64,000 bases of DNA from Porphyra umbilicalis (lineage: Eukaryota; Rhodophyta; Bangiophyceae; Bangiales; Bangiaceae): assembly GCA_002049455.2 (NCBI GenBank), contig KV918858.1, positions 62,001 to 126,000 of the forward strand, read 5' to 3'. Made by a program: the position numbers and the translations under genes. The notes under the pieces were generated by a model, which was not told the origin of the DNA, made no database searches, and worked only from the letters and a program-made list of their open reading frames with translations. Each line of letters begins with the position of its first letter. Within the stretch, counting starts at the first letter, position 1. Below, in pieces: positions 36,210 to 47,049 of the stretch.

Positions 36210-38689
36210 GCTGTCACTCGCCACCGAATGCGTGATTAGGTGCAAGGGAGCGGCAGCGGGGCCACGCTTCGCTCGCCGTCTGGCGTCTGTGCTACGGGAC
36301 GAGGTGGTGGTGACCCCCGTTCCCTACCACGGGGGTGGGTTCATTGGACGGGATTGTCACTGCATCGGGGAGAGAAGTGACGCCATCTGTCGGTTGCTGC
36401 TACTGGAGCTGACCGAAGAGTTTCACACGGCCTACAAGCGGGCCCGGCTGCCTTGGAACAGGGTACGAAAGCCTCTGAACCGAGCAGCCATCGCCACCGT
36501 GGAGGAGGTGCAGCAGTTCCGGTCCAACACAAAGGCCTTTGTGACGCATCTCAAGAGCGCTTTCCCATGGGTCAGCATCTCTCCCAAACTCCACCTGCTG
36601 CTGTGCCACGCTGCTGATTTCATGGCCCGGTACGGGAGCATCGGCATGTATGGCGAGCAAGACATCGAGGCGTGGCACGGGCGGTACGGCCAGAGCTCGC
36701 GCAAGTACTCGCTGCACTCCGAGCTCGCCTGCGCGGCCGCATTCATGCGCGCCATGGCGTTGGCGCGGGAGGCCAGTGAACCGGCCTTGGCGGGGTATGG
36801 ACCGACTCGCAAGCCAGCGGCCCTAGGGGCGCACAAGGCGACGAAGTTGGGCGACAAGCGCAAGCGGGAGAATCGTGGGGAGGTCCCTGTCTGTACTGCA
36901 AAGGAGGAAAAGGCTGAGCAAGACCGGAACAAGTGGGCGAGGGATTTAAGCAACAAGGCTGCTGGGACGATGGGAGCGTGGGCCAGGAGAATGAAGAGAG
37001 CACGTAAAGAGTAAAAGACATTTGGTCGAGGGTACCCACGAGCAGAAGTCGTGACACAGAGAACGGCAGACGCACAGGAGAGGAAAAACGAGAAAAAACG
37101 AATCGAAAATCTGTGCTGACGCGGCGTCAGTTGCGTGAACACGACATGACAGGCATTGACAAGCACGAAGATGCGCACCTAACAAAGACCATCACTCTGT
37201 GCAGTCGGTGCGGGTCCCCTCTCCCACCCACTTGCGCCGTCCCGACGGCCACACGAGTACCTCCAGGAACAGCGCCTCCACTATCGGGCATGCATGAGCG
37301 AGGCAAGGACGCAATTGAAGCCGGAGACAAGGAGGGAAGAAGAGGTAGGAGGTAGCATAAGTCACTATCTACGAGCCCACGCACCGCCCTACGCACCTCT
37401 CTTGACCCGCCACCTGTGGGCACCGCCGCGATGCGTCCATGACGAAGAGCGAAGCACGCGCAAGGCGAGAGCACACGACGTGGTAATCAAATTTGTGATA
37501 CAAAGGCAGCAGCAAGAAGCAACACACCAGACGGAGGGAAGTTCCAAGAAGCCGCAGCCGAGTCATCGGCTGTACTGGTCACAATGGCCAAAATCGCCTG
37601 TGTGCACCCTCACCTGTATGATGACTTTCAAAGATTGAGCGCTTCTTTGGATGATTGTGTGAGGGGCGGAAGCCGGGGAGGGTTTGCCTCCCCATCGGGA
37701 CGGCCTGCGTGCCTGCGTCTGTGTCTGGGGCGCACTGGCGCTTGCCACGTGCCACGTCGGTGTTCGCGTGGGGGTCGACACGACGTGGGTGGGACGCGTT
37801 CGTCCCCGCCGACCGGGTGCTTTTGACGCCAAAAAATACTCCCAAAAATAACAGGAAAAAGCTTACTAAAGCGAAAACACATTGGCATCAGAAATCGTCA
37901 CATCAATAGCCGTGCTTGGCACGACAATGGGACGGTGCATCCCCAGGGCATCACACATAGCACGACACAAATTCAGAGGGAGACGCCTGGGCACCACATC
38001 CGAGCCCTCCGCATCAGCAATGATGCCCCTGCTGTACAAAAAAGGCATGGTAAATGTCAGCAGAAAAACGGGAGCAAAGGGCGCCGGACTGCGAGGCCCC
38101 ATAACGACAGCCAGAGTGTCGAAATCTGTAACCCGATACTGTGCAGCCGTCCGTCTTCGCTGGAGCAGGACGTAGGAACAGCCCCTGGTTGAAGAAAATG
38201 AACCAGCCTTAAGTTGCAGACGCTCCAGCTGCGGCGGGGCGCCTACACCACGCCACAGCAAGCCATCGACGACGCCGCCGTCGAATAGTGGGCAAAAAGC
38301 GCCTCCCCGCCGACTTGCCAAACTGCCAATCGCGACCATCCCCTGCTGCTCCGTAACGCCCCTTGCCGTTGGTCCAATCAACCACCCGGCCAGCGTCGTC
38401 AGCCAATCGGCGTCCCCCGTGTTGATCGGTGACGCCGAAGTCAAGCGCCGCGGCACATGCGCACGAAGCCGCTGTAAGAGGGATGTTCTTGTCGTGATCA
38501 GGAAGGTGAGCTTGAGAGGTCCGCGCTTGTGGCGTGTCGAAGAAATCGACCTACAGACATTGTTTGGGCGAAGACCGCTCCGATTGCGCCACAGTAAGTC
38601 GATCTGGAAGGCCTCGCCAGCAATGAAGTCCGGCGAACCAGCAGCGGGAAGGGCCACGAAGAACGCCTCGTCAGGATACCAAGTAGAGT
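36210..38689. repeat. Array unit 5
   Basis: 2480 bp, closest to the consensus. Transposase fragment to 37014; ORF2 fragment 37866-38657 (minus). No private change was noticed. Confidence 0.9.
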
Positions 38690-41106
38690 GCTGTCACTCG
38701 CCACCGAATGCGTGATTAGGTGCAAGGGAGCGGCAGCGGGGCCACGCTTCGCTCGCCGTCTGGCGTCTGTGCTACGGGACGAGGTGGTGGTGACCCCCGT
38801 TCCCTACCACGGGGGTGGGTTCATTGGACGGGATTGTCACTGCATCGGGGAGAGAAGTGACGCCATCTGTCGGTTGCTGCTACTGGAGCTGACGAAGAGT
38901 TTCACACGGCCTACAAGCGGGCCTGGCTGCCTTGGAACAGGGTACGAAAGCCTCTGAACCGAGCAGCCATCGCCACCGTGGAGGAGGTGCAGCAGTTCCG
39001 GTCCAACACAAAGGCCTTTGTGACGCATCTCAAGAGCGCTTTCCCATGGGTCAGCATCTCTCCCAAACTCCACCTGCTGCTGTGCCACGCTGCTGATTTC
39101 ATGGCCCGGTACGGGAGCATCGGCATGTATGGCGAGCAAGACATCGAGGCGTGGCACGGGCGGTACGGCCAGAGCTCGCGCAAGTACTCGCTGCACTCCG
39201 AGCTCGCCTGCGCGGCCGCATTCATGCGCGCCATGGCGTTGGCGCGGGAGGCCAGTGAACCGGCCTTGGCGGGGTATGGACCGACTCGCAAGCCAGCGGC
39301 CCTAGGGGCGCACAAGGCGACGAAGTTGGGCGACAAGCGCAAGCGGGAGAATCGTGGGGAGGTCCCTGTCTGTACTGCAAAGGAGGAAAAGGCTGAGCAA
39401 GACCGGAACAAGTGGGCGAGGGATTTAAGCAACAAGGCTGCTGGGACGATGGGAGCGTGGGCCAGGAGAATGAAGAGAGCACGTAAAGAGTAAAAGACAT
39501 TTGGTCGAGGGTACCCACGAGCAGAAGTCGTGACACAGAGAACGGCAGACGCACAGGAGAGGAAAAACGAGAAAAAACGAATCGAAAATCTGTGCTGACG
39601 CGGCGTCAGTTGCGTGAACACGACATGACAGGCATTGACAAGCACGAAGATGCGCACCTAACAAAGACCATCACTCTGTGCAGTCGGTGCGGGTCCCCTC
39701 TCCCACCCACTTGCGCCGTCCCGACGGCCACACGAGTACCTCCAGGAACAGCGCCTCCACTATCGGGCATGCATGAGCGAGGCAAGGACGCAATTGAAGC
39801 CGGAGACAAGGAGGGAAGAAGAGGTAGGAGGTAGCATAAGTCACTATCTACGAGCCCACGCACCGCCCTACGCACCTCTCTTGACCCGCCACCTGTGGGC
39901 ACCGCCGCGATGCGTCCATGACGAAGAGCGAAGCACGCGCAAGGCGAAGCACACGACGTGGTAATCAAATTTGTGATACAAAGGCAGCAGCAAGAAGCAA
40001 CACACCAGACAGGAAGTCCAAGAAGCCGCAGCCGAGTCATCGGCTGTACTGGTCACAATGGCCAAAATCGCCTGTGTGCACCCTCACCTGTATGATGACT
40101 TTCAAAGATTGAGCGCTTCTTTGGATGATTGTGTGAGGGGCGGAAGCCGGGGAGGGTTTGCCTCCCCATCGGGACGGCCTGCGTGCCTGCGTCTGTGTCT
40201 GGGGCGCACTGGCGCTTGCCACGTGCCACGTCGGTGTTCGCGTGGGGTCGACACGACGTGGGTGGGACGCGTTCGTCCCCGCCGACCGGGTGCTTTTGAC
40301 GCCAAAAAATACTCCCAAAAATAACAGGAAAAAGCTTACTAAAGCGAAAACACATTGGCATCAGAAATCGTCACATCAATAGCCGTGCTTGGCACGACAA
40401 TGGGACGGTGCATCCCCAGGGCATCACACATAGCACGACACAAATTCAGAGGGAGACGCCTGGGCACCACATCCGAGCCCTCCGCATCAGCAATGATGCC
40501 CCTGCTGTACAAAAAAGGCATGGTAAATGTCAGCAGAAAAACGGGAGCAAAGGGCGCCGGACTGCGAGGCCCCATAACGACAGCCAGAGTGTCGAAATCT
40601 GTAACCCGATACTGTGCAGCCGTCCGTCTTCGCTGGAGCAGGACGTAGGAACAGCCCCTGGTTGAAGAAAATGAACCAGCCTTAAAGTTGCAGACGCTCC
40701 AGCTGCGGCGGGGCGCCTACACCACGCCACAGCAAGCCATCGACGACGCCGCCGTCGAATAGTGGGCAAAAAGCGCCCCCCGCCGACTTGCCAAACTGCC
40801 AATCGCGGACCATCCCCTGCTGCTCCGTAACGCCCCTTGCCGTTGGTCCAATCAACCCACCCGCCAGCGTCGTCAAGCCAACGGCGTCCCCCGTGTTGAT
40901 CGGTTGACGCCGGAAGTCAAGCGCCGCGGGCGACATGCGCACGAAGCCCGCTGTAAGAGGATGTTCTGTCGTGATCAGGAAGGTGAGCTTGAGAGGTCCG
41001 CGCTTGTGCGTGTCCGAAGAAAAATCGACCTACAGACATTGTTTGGGCGAAGACCGCTCCGATTGCGCCACAGTAAGTCGATCTGGAAGGCCTCGCCAGC
41101 AATGAA
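38690..41106. repeat. Array unit 6, cut by the assembly gap
   Basis: 2417 bp before the run of N. Single-base indels rise steeply towards the gap: one at about 38893, several between 39945 and 40020, and many from 40680 to 41030. This is typical of a poorly covered contig end, so frames here should not be interpreted. Confidence 0.85.
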
Positions 41107-41902
41107 NNNNNNNNNNNNNNNNNNNNNNNNNNNNNNNNNNNNNNNNNNNNNNNNNNNNNNNNNNNNNNNNNNNNNNNNNNNNNNNNNNNNNNNNNNNNNN
41201 NNNNNNNNNNNNNNNNNNNNNNNNNNNNNNNNNNNNNNNNNNNNNNNNNNNNNNNNNNNNNNNNNNNNNNNNNNNNNNNNNNNNNNNNNNNNNNNNNNNN
41301 NNNNNNNNNNNNNNNNNNNNNNNNNNNNNNNNNNNNNNNNNNNNNNNNNNNNNNNNNNNNNNNNNNNNNNNNNNNNNNNNNNNNNNNNNNNNNNNNNNNN
41401 NNNNNNNNNNNNNNNNNNNNNNNNNNNNNNNNNNNNNNNNNNNNNNNNNNNNNNNNNNNNNNNNNNNNNNNNNNNNNNNNNNNNNNNNNNNNNNNNNNNN
41501 NNNNNNNNNNNNNNNNNNNNNNNNNNNNNNNNNNNNNNNNNNNNNNNNNNNNNNNNNNNNNNNNNNNNNNNNNNNNNNNNNNNNNNNNNNNNNNNNNNNN
41601 NNNNNNNNNNNNNNNNNNNNNNNNNNNNNNNNNNNNNNNNNNNNNNNNNNNNNNNNNNNNNNNNNNNNNNNNNNNNNNNNNNNNNNNNNNNNNNNNNNNN
41701 NNNNNNNNNNNNNNNNNNNNNNNNNNNNNNNNNNNNNNNNNNNNNNNNNNNNNNNNNNNNNNNNNNNNNNNNNNNNNNNNNNNNNNNNNNNNNNNNNNNN
41801 NNNNNNNNNNNNNNNNNNNNNNNNNNNNNNNNNNNNNNNNNNNNNNNNNNNNNNNNNNNNNNNNNNNNNNNNNNNNNNNNNNNNNNNNNNNNNNNNNNNN
41901 NN
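41107..41902. other. Assembly gap, 796 N
   Basis: Unresolved bases inside the array. To keep the units in register the missing length would have to be about 1163 bp plus a multiple of about 2480 bp, so 796 is only a scaffolding estimate and whole units may be absent. Confidence 0.98.
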
Positions 41903-43926
41903 ACGCAATTGAAGCCGGAGACAAGGAGGGAAGAAGAGGTAGGAGGTAGCATAAGTCACTATCTACGAGCCCACGCACCGCCCTACGCACCTCTCTTGAC
42001 CTGCCACCTGTGGGCACCGCCGCGATGCGTCCATGACGAAGAGCGAAGCACGCGCAAGGCGAGAGCACACGACGTGGTAATCAAATTTGTGATACAAAGG
42101 CAGCAGCAAGAAGCAACAAACCAGACGGAGGGAAGTACCAAGAAGCCGACAGGCACAGCCAAACCGAGTAGCACAAGGTGGGGGGTCAAATGGAACGGGG
42201 AGGACTGAGCTCTGCGACGAGCCATGTCAGAGAGCCGTGTCAGAAACCGGGATACATACAGAGAAAGTGGAGACGAGGGGCACCGGTGCGTGGCCATGAT
42301 CGAGCCGGGAGCGGGCAGGGGAGAGGGAGCGCTGCTGCAAAGGGCAGGCAACGCACTGGCGTGTCGGTCGCCTAGTGTCAGGAACTGGTCATAACCGCGC
42401 AGGCACGCACGCGGCGTCCAGACGATGGTACATATACGCGTGCAGACGCAGGGGAGGGTACCCGAGCACGACGCACGGCAAGTAGGCACGGCAAGTCAGG
42501 CCCAACAGCCAGGCAGCCTCGCATCGAGGCGAGCAACCGCCAAGCCGAGCAAAATGCGCGCTCCAGAGCAGCCACGTTGTTTTTGGCGTCAATCACAGCC
42601 CAGCTTCCCAGGTATTCCTGAACTATCTGACAGCGTGAATGGGAGCCAATAGATGGAGAGAATTTCATTTCTTGGCCAATGAATGGTCTTATTTGCTCTA
42701 TGCGTCGATTCACAGTGCATTCACTAGGCGTGAGGGATGGCACCAATAAAATGCTTGAATTGAACTAAATTGATTTCAGACATGTTTAATTCAGCCAAGT
42801 CATCGGCTGTACTGGTCACAATGGCCAAAATCGCCTGTGTGCACCCTCACCTGTATGATGACTTTCAAAGATTGAGCGCTTCTTTGGATGATTGTGTGAG
42901 GGGCGGAAGCCGGGGAGGGTTTGCCTCCCCATCGGGACGGCCTGCGTGCCTGCGTCTGTGTCTGGGGCGCACTGGCGCTTGCCACGTGCCACGTCGGTGT
43001 TCGCGTGGGGGTCGACACGACGTGGGTGGGACGCGTTCGTCCCCGCCGACCGGGTGCTTTTGACGCCAAAAAATACTCCCAAAAATGACAGGAAAAAGCT
43101 TACTAAAGCGAAAACACATTGGCATCAGAAATCGTCACATCAATAGCCGTGCTTGGCACGACAATGGGACGGTGCATCCCCAGGGCATCACACATAGCAC
43201 GACACAAATTCAGAGGGAGACGCCTGGGCACCACATCCGAGCCCTCCGCATCAGCAATGATGCCCCTGCTGTACAAAAAAGGCATGGTAAATGTCAGCAG
43301 AAAAACGGGAGCAAAGGGCGCCGGACTGCGAGGCCCCATAACGACAGCCAGAGTGTCGAAATCTGTAACCCGATACTGTGCAGCCGTCCGTCTTCGCTGG
43401 AGCAGGACGTAGGAACAGCCCCTGGTTGAAGAAAATGAACCAGCCTTAAGTTGCAGACGCTCCAGCTGCGGCGGGGCGCCTACACCACGCCACAGCAAGC
43501 CATCGACGACGCCGCCGTCGAATAGTGGGCAAAAAGCGCCTCCCCGCCGACTTGCCAAACTGCCAATCGCGACCATCCCCTGCTGCTCCGTAACGCCCCT
43601 TGCCGTTGGTCCAATCAACCACCCGGCCAGCGTCGTCAGCCAATCGGCGTCCCCCGTGTTGATCGGTGACGCCGAAGTCAAGCGCCGCGGCACATGCGCA
43701 CGAAGCCGCTGTAAGAGGGATGTTCTTGTCGTGATCAGGAAGGTGAGCTTGAGAGGTCCGCGCTTGTGGCGTGTCGAAGAAATCGACCTACAGACATTGT
43801 TTGGGCGAAGACCGCGCCGATTGCGCCACAGTAAGTCGATCTGGAAGGCCTCGCCAGCAATGAAGTCCGGCGAACCAGCAGCGGGAAGGGCCACGAAGAA
43901 CGCCTCGTCAGGATACCAAGTAGAGT
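41903..43926. repeat. Array unit 7 (partial, after the gap, with 643-bp insert)
   Basis: Starts about 1099 bp into a unit, so the transposase part is lost in the gap. It holds the spacer, an extra 643-bp segment at 42149-42791, and the ORF2 fragment 43103-43894 (minus). Confidence 0.88.
42149..42791. repeat. 643-bp extra segment in unit 7
   Basis: Interrupts the spacer between AGAAGCCG and CAGCC(A/G)AGTCATCGG. It starts ACAGGCACAGCC and ends TTTAATT just before CAGCC, so a CAGCC word lies near both edges. It is less GC-rich near its right end and includes AATAAA. No reading frame of note and no clear terminal inverted repeat. Confidence 0.8.
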
Positions 43927-46900
43927 GCTGTCACTCGCCACCGAATGCGTGATTAGGTGCAAGGGAGCGGCAGCGGGGCCACGCTTCGCTCGCCGTCTGG
44001 CGTCTGTGCTACGGGACGAGGTGGTGGTGACCCCCGTTCCCTACCACGGGGGTGGTTCATTGGACGGGATTGTCACTGCATCGGGGAGAGAAGTGACGCC
44101 ATCTGTCGGTTGCTGCTACTGGAGCTGACCGAAGAGTTTCACACGGCCTACAAGCGGGCCCGGCTGCCTTGGAACAGGGTACGAAAGCCTCTGAACCGAG
44201 CAGCCATCGCCACCGTGGAGGAGGTGCAGCAGTTCCGGTCCAACACAAAGGCCTTTGTGACGCATCTCAAGAGCGCTTTCCCATGGGTCAGCATCTCTCC
44301 CAAACTCCACCTGCTGCTGTGCCACGCTGCTGATTTCATGGCCCGGTACGGGAGCATCGGCATGTATGGCGAGCAAGACATCGAGGCGTGGCACGGGCGG
44401 TACGGCCAGAGCTCGCGCAAGTACTCGCTGCACTCCGAGCTCGCCTGCGCGGCCGCATTCATGCGCGCCATGGCGTTGGCGCGGGAGGCCAGTGAACCGG
44501 CCTTGGCGGGGTATGGACCGACTCGCAAGCCAGCGGCCATAGGGGCGCACAAGGCGACGAAGTTGGGCGACAAGCGCAAGCGGGAGAATCGTTGGGAGGT
44601 CCCTGTCTGTACTGCAAAGGAGGAAAAGGCTGAGCAAGACCGGAACAAGTGGGCGAGGGATTTAAGCAACAAGGCTGCTGGGACGATGGGAGCGTGGGCC
44701 AGGAGAATGAAGAGAGCACGTAAAGAGTAAAAGACATTTGGTTGAGGGTACCCACGAGCAGAAGTCGTGACACAGAGAACGGCAGACGCACAGGAGAGGA
44801 AAAACGAGAAAAAAACGAATCGAAAATCTGTGCTGACGCGGCGTCAGTTGCGTGAACACGACATGACAGGCATTGACAAGCACGAAGATGCGCACCTAAC
44901 AAAGACCATCACTCTGTGCAGTCGGTGCGGGTCCCCTCTCCCACCCACTTGCGCCGTCCCGACGGCCACACGAGTACCTCCAGGAACAGCGCCTCCACTA
45001 TCGGGCATGCATGAGCGAGGCAAGGACGCAATTGAAGCCGGAGACAAGGAGGGAAGAAGAGGTAGGAGGTAGCATAAGTCACTATCTACGAGCCCACGCA
45101 CCGCCCTACGCACCTCTCTTGACCCGCCACCTGTGGGCACCGCCGCGATGCGTCCATGACGAAGAGCGAAGCACGCGCAAGGCGAGAGCACACGACGTGG
45201 TAATCAAATTTGTGATACAAAGGCAGCAGCAAGAAGCAACAAACCAGACGGAGGGAAGTACCAAGAAGCCGACAGGCACAGCCAAACCGAGTAGCACAAG
45301 GTGGGGGGTCAAATGGAACGGGGAGGACTGAGCTCTGCGACGAGCCATGTCAGAGAGCCGTGTCAGAAACCGGGATACATACAGAGAAAGTGGAGACGAG
45401 GGGCACCGGTGCGTGGCCATGATCGAGCCGGGAGCGGGCAGGGGAGAGGGAGCGCTGCTGCAAAGGGCAGGCAACGCACTGGCGTGTCGGTCGCCTAGTG
45501 TCAGGAACTGGTCATAACCGCGCAGGCACGCACGCGGCGTCCAGACGATGGTACATATACGCGTGCAGACGCAGGGGAGGGTACCCGAGCACGACGCACG
45601 GCAAGTAGGCACGGCAAGTCAGGCCCAACAGCCAGGCAGCCTCGCATCGAGGCGAGCAACCGCCAAGCCGAGCAAAATGCGCGCTCCAGAGCAGCCACGT
45701 TGTTTTTGGCGTCAATCACAGCCCAGCTTCCCAGGTATTCCTGAACTATCTGACAGCGTGAATGGGAGCCAATAGATGGAGAGAATTTCATTTCTTGGCC
45801 AATGAATGGTCTTATTTGCTCTATGCGTCGATTCACAGTGCATTCACTCGGCGTGAGGGATGGCACCAATAAAATGCTTGAATTGAACTAAATTGATTTT
45901 ATACATGTTTAATTCAGCCAAGTCATCGGCTGTCCTGGTCACAATGGCCAAAATCGCCTGTGTGCACCCTCACCTGTATGATGACTTTCAAAGATTGAGC
46001 GCTTCTTTGGATGATTGTGTGAGGGGCGGAAGCCGGGGAGGGTTTGCCTCCCCATCGGGACGGCCTGCGTGCCTGCGTCTGTGTCTGGGGCGCACTGGCG
46101 CTTGCCACGTGCCACGTCGGTGTTCGCGTGGGGGTCGACACGACGTGGGTGGGACGCGTTCGTCCCCGCCGACCGGGTGCTTTTGACGCCAAAAAATACT
46201 CCCAAAAATAACAGGAAAAAGCTTACTAAAGCGAAAACACATTGGCATGAGAAATCGTCACATCAATAGCCGTGCTTGGCACGACAATGGGACGGTGCAT
46301 CCCCAGGGCATCACACATAGCACGACACAAATTCAGAGGGAGACGCCTGGGCACCACATCCGAGCCCTCCGCATCAGCAATGATGCCCCTGCTGTACAAA
46401 AAAGGCATGGTAAATGTCAGCAGAAAAACGGGAGCAAAGGGCGCCGGACTGCGAGGCCCCATAACGACAGCCAGAGTGTCGAAATCTGTAACCCGATACT
46501 GTGCAGCCGTCCGTCTTCGCTGGAGCAGGACGTAGGAACAGCCCCTGGTTGAAGAAAATGAACCAGCCTTAAGTTGCAGACGCTCCAGCTGCGGCGGGGC
46601 GCCTACACCACGCCACAGCAAGCCATCGACGACGCCGCCGTCGAATAGTGGGCAAAAAGCGCCTCCCCGCCGACTTGCCAAACTGCCAATCGCGACCATC
46701 CCCTGCTGCTCCGTAACGCCCCTTGCCGTTGGTCCAATCAACCACCCGGCCAGCGTCGTCAGCCAATCGGCGTCCCCCGTGTTGATCGGTGACGCCGAAG
46801 TCAAGCGCCGCGGCACATGCGCACGAAGCCGCTGTAAGAGGGATGTTCTTGTCGTGATCAGGAAGGTGAGCTTGAGAGGTCCGCGCTTGTGGCGTGTCGA

Positions 46901-47049
46901 AGAAATCGACCTACAGACATTGTTTGGGCGAAGACCGCTCCGATTGCGCCACAGTAAGTCGATCTGGAAGGCCTCGCCAGCAATGAAGTCCGGCGAACCA
47001 GCAGCGGGAAGGGCCACGAAGAACGCCTCGTCAGGATACCAAGTAGAGT
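43927..47049. repeat. Array unit 8 (with 643-bp insert)
   Basis: 3123 bp because of the extra segment at 45272-45914. The transposase fragment lacks one G near 44055, shifting its first part, and has the same KPAAIGAHK variant as unit 2. ORF2 fragment 46226-47017 (minus). Confidence 0.9.
45272..45914. repeat. 643-bp extra segment in unit 8
   Basis: Same position and length as in unit 7, with only a few substitutions (for example ATTTTATACATG here against ATTTCAGACATG there). Equality of position means that the two copies come from unit duplication and not from two separate insertions. Confidence 0.85.

Noticed and set aside
40904-42208. Frames spanning the run of N
   Set aside because: They are translations of unknown bases and carry no information.
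27949-47017. Repeated 263-codon minus-strand frames as separate genes
   Set aside because: They are the 3' third of ORF2 cut at the unit junction; only the rightmost copy is joined to the rest of the gene.
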